DNA of 64,000 nt, taken from NCBI RefSeq assembly GCF_014873765.1, contig NZ_JADBGG010000003.1, forward strand, positions 117,834-181,833, written 5' to 3'. This document shows positions 16,229-26,364 of the stretch, one piece after another. Position 1 is the first letter of the stretch. Each line of letters starts with the position of its first letter. Both the position numbers and the translations under genes were made by a program. The DNA comes from Desulfomicrobium macestii. Its GTDB lineage: Bacteria; Desulfobacterota; Desulfovibrionia; Desulfovibrionales; Desulfomicrobiaceae. The notes beneath the pieces were generated by a model. The model searched no databases, was not told the DNA's origin, and worked only from the letters and a program-made list of their open reading frames with translations.

Positions 16229-17530
16229 ATGTCCATGAACACCCCCCTTTTTCCCCGTAAACTGTATGTGGAGCCGGCGACCCTGTGCAATCTGGGCTGC
16301 GCCATGTGCGTCAAGCATTCCGCGGGCTGGGACTGCGAGGACGCGCTCATGTCCAGGGCGACCTTCGAGGCCCTGACCCCTCTTTTTCCCCATCTGGACA
16401 CGCTCAACCTGAACGGCATTGGCGAATCCCTGATGCATCCGGAGCTGGCTGCGTTCATCGCCCTTGCCAGGGCCAAAGTGCCAGATGGCTGCGTCATCGG
16501 GTTTCAGTCCAACGGCATGCTCCTGACCAGAGGTTTGGCCGGAGAACTCATGGATGCAGGGCTCGACCGGATCTGTTTTTCCGTGGATTCGCCGGATGCG
16601 GATCAGCTGGAGCGTTTTCGTGCCGGAGCCGAGCTCGGTCAGGTCGGACAGGCCTTTGAGCTGATGCGCGGAGCAGCAGGCCGCCCGGGGGCGCGGCCTT
16701 TGTCGCTTGGCGTGGAGACCGTGGTCAGCGCCCAGAATTATTCCAGTCTCCCTGACATGGTCTCATGGTGTGCGGATCGCGGCGTCGATTTCGTCATCGT
16801 GTCCCATGTCCTGCCCTACAATGCCTCCGACGCCCCGCAAAGCCTGTACGTGCCCTTGTCCCGCCGCTGTCTGGATTTTTACCGCGAATGGGAAAAGGTC
16901 TTTCACGCCGAAGGGCTGGATGTTTCACATTCCTATACATCCTTTTACGCGGTGTTTCGCACACCGGAGCAACAGCGGCTGGTCGACATCATTCTGGCCA
17001 TGAAGGAGGACGCGCAGGGACGCGGTCTGCAATTCAGCCTGCCCAATGCCATGAACGTCGATTTCGAGCGCCTGGAGCGCGTTCGCGAGACATTTGCCCG
17101 CGCCATGGATGTTGCGCAGGCAAGGGGGATTCGCCTTGATCTGCCCGAAACGGAGGCGCGGGAGCCCCGGGAATGCGCGTTTGTCCGCGATCCGAGCCTG
17201 TTCGTGGCGTACGACGGCGCCTTGGCTCCCTGCTATTATCTGTGGCACAGCTATTCGGCCTGGCTGCTTGGCTCCGAGGTGCGCGTCAGGCAGCGGGCCT
17301 TCGGCCTGGTACCGGAGGATGATCCTTTGCAGGTCTGGCGGTCTGGGGATTTTGTCCGTTTTCGAGACGAGGCCGTGCGTGAGGAATATGCCCGCTGTGC
17401 CGATTGCAGCGTGGTTCCATGCGATCATGTGCAGGGCTTTCCCGCGCCTTTCGCCAAGGACTGCTATGGCCAGACAGTGCCGTGCGGAGTCTGTCCGTGG
17501 TCCGGCGGCGGATTTGCCTGCCTGCGATAA
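16229..17530 (+). CDS. Radical SAM protein with C-terminal SPASM-like cysteine cluster
   Basis: The 433-residue protein binds a 4Fe-4S/SAM centre through CNLGCAMC (CxxxCxxC, about residues 20-27). Radical SAM core features follow: LNLNGIGESLMHPEL (the GGE-like strand) and SVDSPDADQLERFR. The C-terminal third has further cysteines in PRECAFVRDPSLFVAYDGALAP, CYY, YARCADCSVVPCDH and DCYGQTVPCGVCPW, an arrangement like SPASM/twitch domains that bind auxiliary Fe-S clusters. Such proteins modify peptides or mature metalloenzymes. The start at 16229 is preferred over GTG at 16178 because GAGGAA lies six bases upstream. No small precursor-peptide gene or metalloenzyme gene is adjacent, so the substrate is unknown. 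Confidence 0.82.
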   Translation: MSMNTPLFPRKLYVEPATLCNLGCAMCVKHSAGWDCEDALMSRATFEALTPLFPHLDTLNLNGIGESLMHPELAAFIALARAKVPDGCVIGFQSNGMLLTRGLAGELMDAGLDRICFSVDSPDADQLERFRAGAELGQVGQAFELMRGAAGRPGARPLSLGVETVVSAQNYSSLPDMVSWCADRGVDFVIVSHVLPYNASDAPQSLYVPLSRRCLDFYREWEKVFHAEGLDVSHSYTSFYAVFRTPEQQRLVDIILAMKEDAQGRGLQFSLPNAMNVDFERLERVRETFARAMDVAQARGIRLDLPETEAREPRECAFVRDPSLFVAYDGALAPCYYLWHSYSAWLLGSEVRVRQRAFGLVPEDDPLQVWRSGDFVRFRDEAVREEYARCADCSVVPCDHVQGFPAPFAKDCYGQTVPCGVCPWSGGGFACLR

Positions 17531-17533
17531 AAA

Positions 17534-17558
17534 AAGGGAGGCGCTGATGGCCTCCCTT
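17534..17558. terminator. Terminator, strongest for the minus-strand PII/ammonium-transporter operon
   Basis: aagggaggc (17534-17542) pairs with gcctccctt (17550-17558) around a 7-nt loop. Read on the minus strand the stem runs into T7, so it terminates transcription from glnK. On the plus strand it lies just after the radical SAM stop codon. Confidence 0.8.
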
Positions 17559-17617
17559 CGGTGTCGTGCGTCGGATCTGCGGTGGCTGGTTTTTTTAAAA
17601 CTCTTGAAATTCACAGG

Positions 17618-17733
17618 CCGCTTAAAAATGGTGAGATGCAAGGAAGCGAAAAAAGCCAGGCGCGCAGTGTATTGGGCATACATAAGCGGTCTGGCTTTTT
17701 TCGCTGACGCATCAGATTGCCGTTTTTAAGCGG
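17618..17733. repeat. 116-bp imperfect palindrome between convergent operons
   Basis: The outer arms 17618-17631 and 17720-17733 match at 13 of 14 positions. The inner arms 17645-17659 and 17691-17705 (agcgaaaaaagccag) match perfectly over 15 bp, with a 31-nt centre. The right end abuts the last codons of the PII gene. The layout resembles palindromic intergenic repeats or a MITE; no coding content. Confidence 0.85.
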
Positions 17734-17737
17734 ACTG

Positions 17738-18079
17738 TTAGCCCATTGCGGCAGGTCCGGTTTCCTGGGTGCGGATGCGCACGGCGGCGGCGCATTCGAG
17801 CACGAAGATCACTCCATCGCCTTCCTTGCCGGTCCGGGCTCCCGCGTTGATGGCCTCCACGGCCTGCTCGGCGAAATCGTCGTTGACTCCGATCTCCAGT
17901 CTCAACTTCTTCAGCAGGTTCACTTCCATGACCACGCCTCGGTAAGTTTCGGTGAATCCTTTCTGGCGTCCGCTGCCGAGCACGTTGGTGACGGACATGT
18001 TGTAGATTTTCTTGGCGTACAGCTCTTGCTTGACTGCGTTCAGGCACTCGGGCCGGATATATGCTACTACGAGTTTCAT
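17738..18079 (-). CDS. P-II nitrogen regulatory protein lacking the uridylylated tyrosine
   Basis: This 113-residue protein is a PII signal transducer (GlnK/GlnB type): MKLVVAYIRPECLNAVKQ, then the T-loop GRQKGFTETYRG (residues 37-48), then the B-loop ARTGKEGDGVIFV that binds ATP or ADP. In the T-loop, residue 51 is Met where classical PII proteins have the Tyr51 that GlnD uridylylates; Tyr46 is retained. This paralogue therefore should not be covalently modified at the usual site and probably senses effectors only by ATP/ADP/2-oxoglutarate binding. It lies 13 bp downstream of the ammonium transporter gene, its likely partner, which it would plug. Confidence 0.93.
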   Translation of the reverse strand: MKLVVAYIRPECLNAVKQELYAKKIYNMSVTNVLGSGRQKGFTETYRGVVMEVNLLKKLRLEIGVNDDFAEQAVEAINAGARTGKEGDGVIFVLECAAAVRIRTQETGPAAMG

Positions 18080-18092
18080 GGCGTTATCCCTC

Positions 18093-19475
18093 TTATTCGT
18101 TGGTGAAGATCTGGAAGCCGTTGTAGGATTCCATGCCGTGTTCGGTGATGTCGAGACCCTTGAGTTCTTCTTCCTGGGTGACGCGTACGCCGATGGTCAT
18201 CTTCAGGATGGTGAACAGGGCCAGACCCGCGCCGAAGGCCCAGGCAAAGACCGCTGCCGCGCCGATGAGCTGCGTGACGAGGATCTCGCTGCCGCCGCCG
18301 TAAAAGATGCCCACGTTGTCGCCGTAGCCGGGAGCCGCGAAGAAACCCACCGCAATGGTGCCGAACACGCCGCACACGCCGTGCACGGAGGAGGCGCCGA
18401 CCGGATCATCGATCTTGAGGACCTGGTCGATGAATTCGATGGAAATGATGACCAGGACGCCGGCCAGCAGGCCGATGATCAGCGAGCCCACGGGAGAGAC
18501 TTCGTAACAGCCGGCGGTGATGGCCACCAGGCCGGCCAGCGCGCCGTTCAGGGACATGGAGGTGTCCGGCTTGCCGTGCTTGATCCAGGCGAAGATCATG
18601 GCGCCAAGAGCACCGGTGCAGGCTGCCATGGCGGTGTTGACCGCGATATAGCCGATGGTGCCGTCAGCGGTGGTGGTGCTGCCGGGGTTGAAGCCGAACC
18701 AGCCGAACCAGAGGATGAACACGCCAAGACCGGCCAGGGGGATGTTGTGCCCGGGGATGGCCTTGGCCTTGCCGTCGGCGGTGTACTTGCCCAGACGGGG
18801 CCCGACTACGATCGCACCGGCCAGGGCGATCCAGCCGCCTACGGAGTGAACCACGGTGGAGCCTGCGAAGTCGATGAAGCCCATGGCTTCGAGCCAGCCC
18901 GCGCCGAGCTCGTCACCACCCCAGAGACTGGCCCATGCCCAGTGTCCGGAGACGGGATAGATGAGGGCCGTGACCGCGATGCTGACGATGATGTAGGCCG
19001 AAAATTTGGTCCGCTCGGCAATGCCGCCGGAAATGATTGTCGCTGCCGTGGCCGCGAATACGGACTGGAAGAACAGGAAGGTCAGATCCCATTGTCCGGC
19101 TGCGCTGGTCGGATCGACCCCGGACAGGGCAAAGCCGCTGGAACCGAAGAAACCCGCGATGTCCTGGCCGAACATGATGCCGAATCCAACCAGGAAGAAT
19201 ACCGGCACGCCGGCGGAAAAATCGAGCAGGTTTTTCATGAGGATGTTGCCGGCGTTCTTGGCGCGGGAAAAACCCATTTCTACCAGGGCGAAGCCCGGCT
19301 GCATGAACATGACCAGAATGGCCGCGATCAGGGTCCAGAGCAGGTTGCCGTGCTCCTGCGAGAGCGCTTCGCCTTCGGCAAAGGCCATGGCGGGGGTGAA
19401 GGTTGCAAGCAATAGGGTCAAGGCCCAGACTTTTGGTCTGAGCAGGGCGGTTGTTTGTTTTTTCTCTTCGAACAT
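18093..19475 (-). CDS. Ammonium transporter (Amt family) with cleavable signal peptide
   Basis: The 460-residue membrane channel conducts ammonium across the inner membrane. It begins with a signal peptide (LALTLLLATFTPAMAFA type, ending about residue 33). Amt hallmarks follow: ILVMFMQPGFALVEMGF, FQSVFAATAATIISGGIAER, the first pore histidine in DFAGSTVVHSVGG and the second in SVHGVCGVFGTIA. The start at 19475 has GGAGG five bases upstream, better than an in-frame ATG at 19511. A sigma-54 promoter sits at 19515-19530. It is transcribed with the downstream PII gene, a conserved amt-glnK pairing. Confidence 0.95.
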   Translation of the reverse strand: MFEEKKQTTALLRPKVWALTLLLATFTPAMAFAEGEALSQEHGNLLWTLIAAILVMFMQPGFALVEMGFSRAKNAGNILMKNLLDFSAGVPVFFLVGFGIMFGQDIAGFFGSSGFALSGVDPTSAAGQWDLTFLFFQSVFAATAATIISGGIAERTKFSAYIIVSIAVTALIYPVSGHWAWASLWGGDELGAGWLEAMGFIDFAGSTVVHSVGGWIALAGAIVVGPRLGKYTADGKAKAIPGHNIPLAGLGVFILWFGWFGFNPGSTTTADGTIGYIAVNTAMAACTGALGAMIFAWIKHGKPDTSMSLNGALAGLVAITAGCYEVSPVGSLIIGLLAGVLVIISIEFIDQVLKIDDPVGASSVHGVCGVFGTIAVGFFAAPGYGDNVGIFYGGGSEILVTQLIGAAAVFAWAFGAGLALFTILKMTIGVRVTQEEELKGLDITEHGMESYNGFQIFTNE

Positions 19476-19514
19476 GATGACCTCCGTGGTGGTGAGTGTT
19501 GATACCTCCACAAA

Positions 19515-19530
19515 AGCACAGGGGATGCCA
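19515..19530 (-). promoter_or_regulatory. Sigma-54 promoter of the amt-PII operon
   Basis: On the minus strand TGGCAT-N5-GTGC carries the invariant GG and GC with the correct 10-bp spacing. It ends about 27 bp from the RBS of the ammonium transporter. Nitrogen-regulated amt operons are commonly sigma-54/NtrC dependent. Confidence 0.75.
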
Positions 19531-20089
19531 AAGTTGTTAACAATCTGTTTTTTAATACTATGTTCTGTTTCAGCATGCGTTCTCCTGCGGTATTTGTTAT
19601 TTTTTGAGCCTTTTTTTCGGGTAGATTTCGTTGTAAATTAACATTTATGTATAATAACGTGTGAATGTTCTTGTGGTTCCGCTTCTCTGCCGTTAGTTTT
19701 GTGATGGCTTTATGCTTTCTCTTTTATTTCAGCATATTAATTTTTTTTCCAATTTTGAAATACGTTTGGCGATCGCGTCCCTGTCGTCGCGCTCTGGATT
19801 TTCTTTTCAGACAAGCCAAATTTCACCGAATACTCCCTTTTTGATAAATCTGCCTCTCGCGGAAGCACTTGCCCGGGCGCTCATTTCGATTTTTGCGTCG
19901 AGTTGTCATGTCATATGTCGCTTTACGCCGACAAATTTGTTTATTTTTACAAAATAGTCGTCAGGCTTGGTGTCGCTGTTTTACAAAAAAAGACAATTTG
20001 TCGTTTGTTCTGTACGAAATTGTATTGAAATGAATTTCTGTTGCTCAGTCTGTTTTCTCAATACCCTGATATGAAATGATTTTTTCCTG
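19531..20089. other. A/T-rich non-coding region between divergent ammonium-transport operons
   Basis: About 560 bp of markedly A/T-rich DNA lies between the two sigma-54 promoters. It includes homopolymer T and A runs (for example around 19736-19750 and 19983-19992) and ttgttaacaatc near 19535. It is the likely location of NtrC-type enhancer and IHF bending sites, but I found no clear palindromic enhancer by eye. The open frame at 19712-19957 has no ribosome binding site and no family. Confidence 0.55.
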
Positions 20090-20105
20090 TGGCACCGTCC
20101 TTGCT
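20090..20105 (+). promoter_or_regulatory. Sigma-54 promoter of the amt-glnB-glnD gene group
   Basis: TGGCAC-N5-TTGCT is an exact match to the -24/-12 consensus. Transcription would begin near 20116, only a few bases before the GGAGG of the transporter gene. Confidence 0.9.
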
Positions 20106-20132
20106 CATATCCGACAAAAATGGAGGTGCATT

Positions 20133-21350
20133 GTGAATCCGACAGATACCGCTTTTATCATCATTTGTGCTGCCCTGGTCATGTTCATGACCCCAGGGCT
20201 CGCCCTCTTCTACGCGGGCATGACCCGTTCCAAGAACGCCCTGGGAACCATAATGCAGAGTTTTGCCGCCCTTGGCGTCATCACCCTGGTCTGGATTTTC
20301 TGGGGATATTCCCTGTCGTTCGGTACTGACATGAACGGCCTCATCGGCGGGCTGGACTTTGTGGGGATGGCCGGAGTCGGCATGGAACCGCACGAGTCCA
20401 TAGCCACCAATCTTCCGCACATGGTCTTCATGATCTTTCAGTGCATGTTCGCCATCATCACCCCCGCCCTGATCTCCGGCGCCTTTGCCGAGCGTATGCG
20501 TTTTTCCGCCTTTATCATTTTCATCATCCTGTGGTGTACGTTCGTCTATGCTCCTTTGTGCCACTGGGTCTGGGGCGGCGGCTGGATGGCCCAGATGGGC
20601 GCCATGGATTTTGCGGGTGGAGCGGTCGTACACATGAGCTCGGCCAGCGCGGCCCTGGCCGCGGTTCTGGTCATCGGCAAGCGCAAGGGCTACGGCAAGC
20701 GCTCCTTCTTGCCGCACAACCTGCCCATGACCATGATCGGTACGGCGCTCCTGTGGTTCGGCTGGTTCGGTTTCAACGCCGGCAGCGCCCTGGCCGCCGA
20801 CGGCCTGGCCGGCAACGCCTTTGTGACCACTCACATCGCGGCCGCCACTGCCATGCTTGCCTGGGTGTTCGCGGAATGGAAGTTTCACGGCAAACCCACA
20901 ACCCTGGGCGCGGCTTCCGGCGCGGTGGCAGGGCTTGTGGCCATTACTCCGGCGGCAGGTTTTGTCGGCATCATGGCTTCCGTGCTCATTGGGCTTGGCG
21001 CTGGCGTGCTGTGCTACTTCGGCGTGAGCCTCAAGGCCCGCTTCGGCTACGACGACAGTCTTGACGTGGTCGGCATTCACGGAGTGGGCGGAGTCTGGGG
21101 CGCCTTGGCCACCGGTCTTTTCGCCAGCCAAGCCATAAACCCGGCCGGATTCAACGGTCTCTTCTACGGCAATCCCGGCCAGCTCTGGATTCAGTTTGTA
21201 TCCGTCGTGGCCACCTGTGCCTTTTCATTTGTCGTATCCTATGTTTTGCTCAAGATCGTTAACGCCATCGTGCCCATTCGTGTCACCGAAGAAGAGGAAG
21301 AGGCCGGCCTTGACGTGGCCATTCACAGCGAATCCGCTTACCAGGCCTGA
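20133..21350 (+). CDS. Ammonium transporter (Amt family), second copy
   Basis: This 405-residue Amt protein starts at GTG 20133 with GGAGG six bases upstream (VNPTDTAFIIICAALVMFM). It has no cleavable signal peptide, unlike the copy at 18093-19475. Amt features are MTPGLALFYAGMTRSKN, FQCMFAIITPALISGAFAER, pore histidines in GGAVVHMSSAS and GIHGVGGVWGALATG, and LLWFGWFGFNAGSALAADG. It forms an operon with the PII gene 25 bp downstream and probably with glnD. Expression should be nitrogen-controlled through the consensus sigma-54 promoter at 20090. Confidence 0.95.
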   Translation: MNPTDTAFIIICAALVMFMTPGLALFYAGMTRSKNALGTIMQSFAALGVITLVWIFWGYSLSFGTDMNGLIGGLDFVGMAGVGMEPHESIATNLPHMVFMIFQCMFAIITPALISGAFAERMRFSAFIIFIILWCTFVYAPLCHWVWGGGWMAQMGAMDFAGGAVVHMSSASAALAAVLVIGKRKGYGKRSFLPHNLPMTMIGTALLWFGWFGFNAGSALAADGLAGNAFVTTHIAAATAMLAWVFAEWKFHGKPTTLGAASGAVAGLVAITPAAGFVGIMASVLIGLGAGVLCYFGVSLKARFGYDDSLDVVGIHGVGGVWGALATGLFASQAINPAGFNGLFYGNPGQLWIQFVSVVATCAFSFVVSYVLLKIVNAIVPIRVTEEEEEAGLDVAIHSESAYQA

Positions 21351-21375
21351 TTTGCCAACCACTTGAGGAGGAATC

Positions 21376-21714
21376 ATGAAACGAGTAGAAATAATCACCC
21401 GGCCCTACAAGCTGGACGAAATCAAGGAAGCCCTGACGGGCATGGGCATTCAGGGCATGACGGTCACCGACGTGCGGGGGTTTGGACGCCAGCGCGGCCA
21501 CAAGGAAGTCTATCGCGGGGCCGAATATCAGGTCGACTTCGTGTCCAAGGTCAAGATCGAGATAGTCATCGACGACGACATGCTTGATCAGACCCTGGAG
21601 GTCATCCAGCAGGCCGCCAAGACCGGCAAGATCGGCGACGGCAAGATCTTTGTCTCCACCATCGACAACGCCATCCGCATCCGCACCGGAGAATCCGGCG
21701 GATCGGCCCTCTAG
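21376..21714 (+). CDS. P-II nitrogen regulatory protein (canonical, with Tyr51)
   Basis: The 112-residue protein is a classical PII: MKRVEIITRPYKLDEIKEAL, T-loop GRQRGHKEVYRGAEYQVDF with Tyr51 at the uridylylation position, B-loop AAKTGKIGDGKIFV and the C-terminal IRIRTGESG. A strong RBS (GAGGAGG) precedes the ATG. It sits between an ammonium transporter and glnD, whose product would uridylylate it. This contrasts with the Met51 PII at 17738-18079. Confidence 0.96.
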   Translation: MKRVEIITRPYKLDEIKEALTGMGIQGMTVTDVRGFGRQRGHKEVYRGAEYQVDFVSKVKIEIVIDDDMLDQTLEVIQQAAKTGKIGDGKIFVSTIDNAIRIRTGESGGSAL

Positions 21715-21718
21715 GAAC

Positions 21719-21736
21719 GGGCAGCTTCGGCTGCCC
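21719..21736 (+). promoter_or_regulatory. TTCG-capped hairpin in front of glnD
   Basis: gggcagc-ttcg-gctgccc forms a 7-bp stem ending nine bases before the glnD ATG, where a Shine-Dalgarno site would normally lie. There is no U run, so it more likely affects translation or mRNA stability than termination. Confidence 0.65.
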
Positions 21737-21745
21737 ATTCTCGAC

Positions 21746-24247
<2,502 letters not shown>

Positions 24248-24251
24248 AGTT

Positions 24252-25685
24252 CTATGAGTGATTGGGTTGCCCGATCCAGTCTTCCAAGGTCACGGGTTCC
24301 GAGAGGCATTGATACCTCGGTTCCCAGTCGCACCTGGCCTTGATCTCGGCGCCATGCTGGATGATGGAAATGGGACGGTCCGAGCTGACCACGACCAGGA
24401 TGACCTGATTGTGTTCGGCCGTGAACCTGAGGGCGGAGTTGTATCTGGCTCCACGGGCGCGGTTTTCTCCGGCTACCGCGCGGCCATCGAGCAGGGACGC
24501 GAATGCGTGCAGCTTGAGGTACATCATGTCGATGTGCAGCGCCCCGTCCACCTTGGCCAGCGAGGTCGCCAGATCAAGGTCCATGTGGCGCTTCAGATCA
24601 AGCGGCGTTTCCAGATGCTGCCCCGAGATGTTGGCCAGTGGGCTTCCGAAGTCGAGCACCAGGGCGCAGCCGTGTTTTCTTTCCTGGGCGCTGCGCACCA
24701 GCGTGCTGACCACCTTCATGATGGTGTAGAGCTTGCTCGAATCAAGGTTCAGTTCAAGCAGCACCTCTTCCAGCTGTACCAGATTGGCTTGTCTGGTGGA
24801 GGAGTGGAACCCGCCGTCGGAAAAGCTGCATATGGTTTCGTCCTGGACCTTGATGAAGCCATGATTCCCGCGATATTCCGCGGTCACGGAAAAGTCCGGC
24901 ATCCGGCCCGTGCCGATGCCGATGATTTTCTGTCCGTTGCTGACCAGTTTGTGCTTGTTACCTTCCACGGCCTGCAGGAGCTTTCGGGTGTGCTTGAAAT
25001 CCTTCATGGCAGGTCTTTCGAAATCGCCGAAGGTGGCCAGATAATGGATTCGGTGCACTTGAGATGGCTCGACGAAAATGAGATCGCCAAAGGCCCATTT
25101 GCCTTCTTCCTGGGTCTTCGAAATGTTCAGGACCGAGTCCAGTATGGGGTAGATGCGCAACCGCGTGTCCGGGCCCAGGCTCAGATTGCGCATGTCGACG
25201 ATGTGATCCCGGACGGCGTGGGTCGCAAAATTTTGCAGTACATATCCCGACGTCTCAAGGTCCGTGATGCTTTTTGTTCCCAGATCCTGGGACAGGAGTC
25301 TGCATGCGTATTCCAGCCAGCGCTGCGTGGGACCGGTTGAACACATGTCCACATGGTGCTCACTGAACCATGTCTGGTAGAACATGTTGTGAAAATGACC
25401 ACCATGGGCGATTATTCCAGCCAGTTCCGGGTTGTCGAACTGTCCTGGGTCATGCTCTCCATCCCCGGAAGGGTCCTGCATCCATTGTCCATGCCTGAGG
25501 TAGAGTTCCTCCAGGCGCGGCTCGTGTCCGCGCAGCAGATCACAGGGGTCATAGATGCGGAGCGGGCTGTTCCTGTTCAATGCATAAATCAGCGCGGCCC
25601 GGCTTGGCCCCGAGAACCTGCCCAGTCCATTGCACAAACCATCGTGAATCTGGTCGATGCATTTGATCAAAAACAGTTCTTCCAT
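24252..25685 (-). CDS. Putative diadenylate cyclase (DisA_N/DAC-like C-terminal domain, unknown N-terminal domain)
   Basis: In this 477-residue protein, about residues 340-450 resemble the DAC domain that makes cyclic di-AMP. ALVLDFGSPL is followed by LAKVDGALHID (DGA motif, Asp380-Ala382), then GARYNSAL (about 412-418) where canonical enzymes have GTRHRAA, and VILVVVSSDRPISII. The RHR motif is therefore changed to RYN, so activity is uncertain. The N-terminal 330 residues match no domain I recognise; they include GGHFHNMFYQTWFSEHH, rich in histidine. An RBS (CCGGAAG) precedes the ATG. The gene is monocistronic and convergent with glnD. The alternative is a catalytically dead, nucleotide-binding DAC relative. 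Confidence 0.7.
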   Translation of the reverse strand: MEELFLIKCIDQIHDGLCNGLGRFSGPSRAALIYALNRNSPLRIYDPCDLLRGHEPRLEELYLRHGQWMQDPSGDGEHDPGQFDNPELAGIIAHGGHFHNMFYQTWFSEHHVDMCSTGPTQRWLEYACRLLSQDLGTKSITDLETSGYVLQNFATHAVRDHIVDMRNLSLGPDTRLRIYPILDSVLNISKTQEEGKWAFGDLIFVEPSQVHRIHYLATFGDFERPAMKDFKHTRKLLQAVEGNKHKLVSNGQKIIGIGTGRMPDFSVTAEYRGNHGFIKVQDETICSFSDGGFHSSTRQANLVQLEEVLLELNLDSSKLYTIMKVVSTLVRSAQERKHGCALVLDFGSPLANISGQHLETPLDLKRHMDLDLATSLAKVDGALHIDMMYLKLHAFASLLDGRAVAGENRARGARYNSALRFTAEHNQVILVVVSSDRPISIIQHGAEIKARCDWEPRYQCLSEPVTLEDWIGQPNHS

Positions 25686-25815
25686 GAGTATCTTCCGGTA
25701 TTTTTTCTTTTTTTGCTATCTCAGGCAAAGTTTTCGGTCAACGCATCCTTTGTGAAGGCCCTTGCTCCCTTTTGTTCTGCGCTTAGATTGTACCTTGAAA
25801 AGCAAGGAGGCTCAC

Positions 25816-26364
25816 ATGCATGAAGTCAGTCTGAATCGCGTCATTACGGATTATCTCACCGGCCGGGAGATCATGGATACCACGTATGAGGACTTGCGGC
25901 AGGCTCTGGCCAAGCTGCTGGTTGAAGACAGGAAGTATCCCCGTGAGAATATCCGCTCAAAATATGTCCTGGATTACTCGATAAACGGAGAGCCGCATTC
26001 GGTCGCCATCGATCTGGCGGTCTTTTCCCCTGCGGGTGAGCCGCTTTTGGCCCTGGTGTTCTGCCCCGGAGAGGTCGGAACCTTTGTGAGAGAGAGTGTC
26101 GCAGCGGCCCGCATTCATCTGCCGTCTCCCTTTCCGCTGGTCATCGTGACGGATTCGATGGAATTGCTGCTGGTGGAGACCAAGACCTCCGAGGTGATCG
26201 GGAGCGGCTTCAATGCAGTGCCCCGGTGGAGTGAGCTGCCAGGCCTCGCCCAGGCGCATCCTTGCCCATTGCCGGGTGAGGACCGGCTGGACAAGGAGCG
26301 CAGGATACTTGCCGCCTATGACGGTCTGGGCGGGCCTTGCTGCGGCAGTGAATGCGGCATCTAG
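25816..26364 (+). CDS. Type I restriction R-subunit N-terminal-like domain protein (HSDR_N_2), stand-alone
   Basis: The 182-residue protein resembles the small HsdR N-terminal nuclease-like domain proteins: EDLRQALAKLLVEDRKYPRENI, then HSVAIDLAVFSPAGEPLLAL and RESVAAARIHLP. The usual PD-(D/E)xK signature has the Asp (AIDLAV), but the following strand reads LVFCPG instead of an E-x-K, so nuclease activity is doubtful. It ends in PCCGSECG, a cysteine-rich tail. There are no hsdM or hsdS genes nearby, so this is not a type I restriction system. The ATG has AGGAGG six bases upstream. Its last 4 nt overlap the convergent hldA stop. Confidence 0.72.
   Translation: MHEVSLNRVITDYLTGREIMDTTYEDLRQALAKLLVEDRKYPRENIRSKYVLDYSINGEPHSVAIDLAVFSPAGEPLLALVFCPGEVGTFVRESVAAARIHLPSPFPLVIVTDSMELLLVETKTSEVIGSGFNAVPRWSELPGLAQAHPCPLPGEDRLDKERRILAAYDGLGGPCCGSECGI

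Noticed and set aside
18012-19415. A 467-residue plus-strand open frame
   Set aside because: Antisense to the ammonium transporter, Asp/Gly/His-rich with no recognisable domain.
19712-19957. Small gene between the ammonium transporters
   Set aside because: It lies in A/T-rich DNA with no RBS, and its Phe/Ser-rich product has no family; the region is better explained as regulatory.
25816-26364. Type I restriction-modification system
   Set aside because: Only an R-subunit N-terminal-like domain is present, with no hsdM or hsdS, and the nuclease motif is degenerate.
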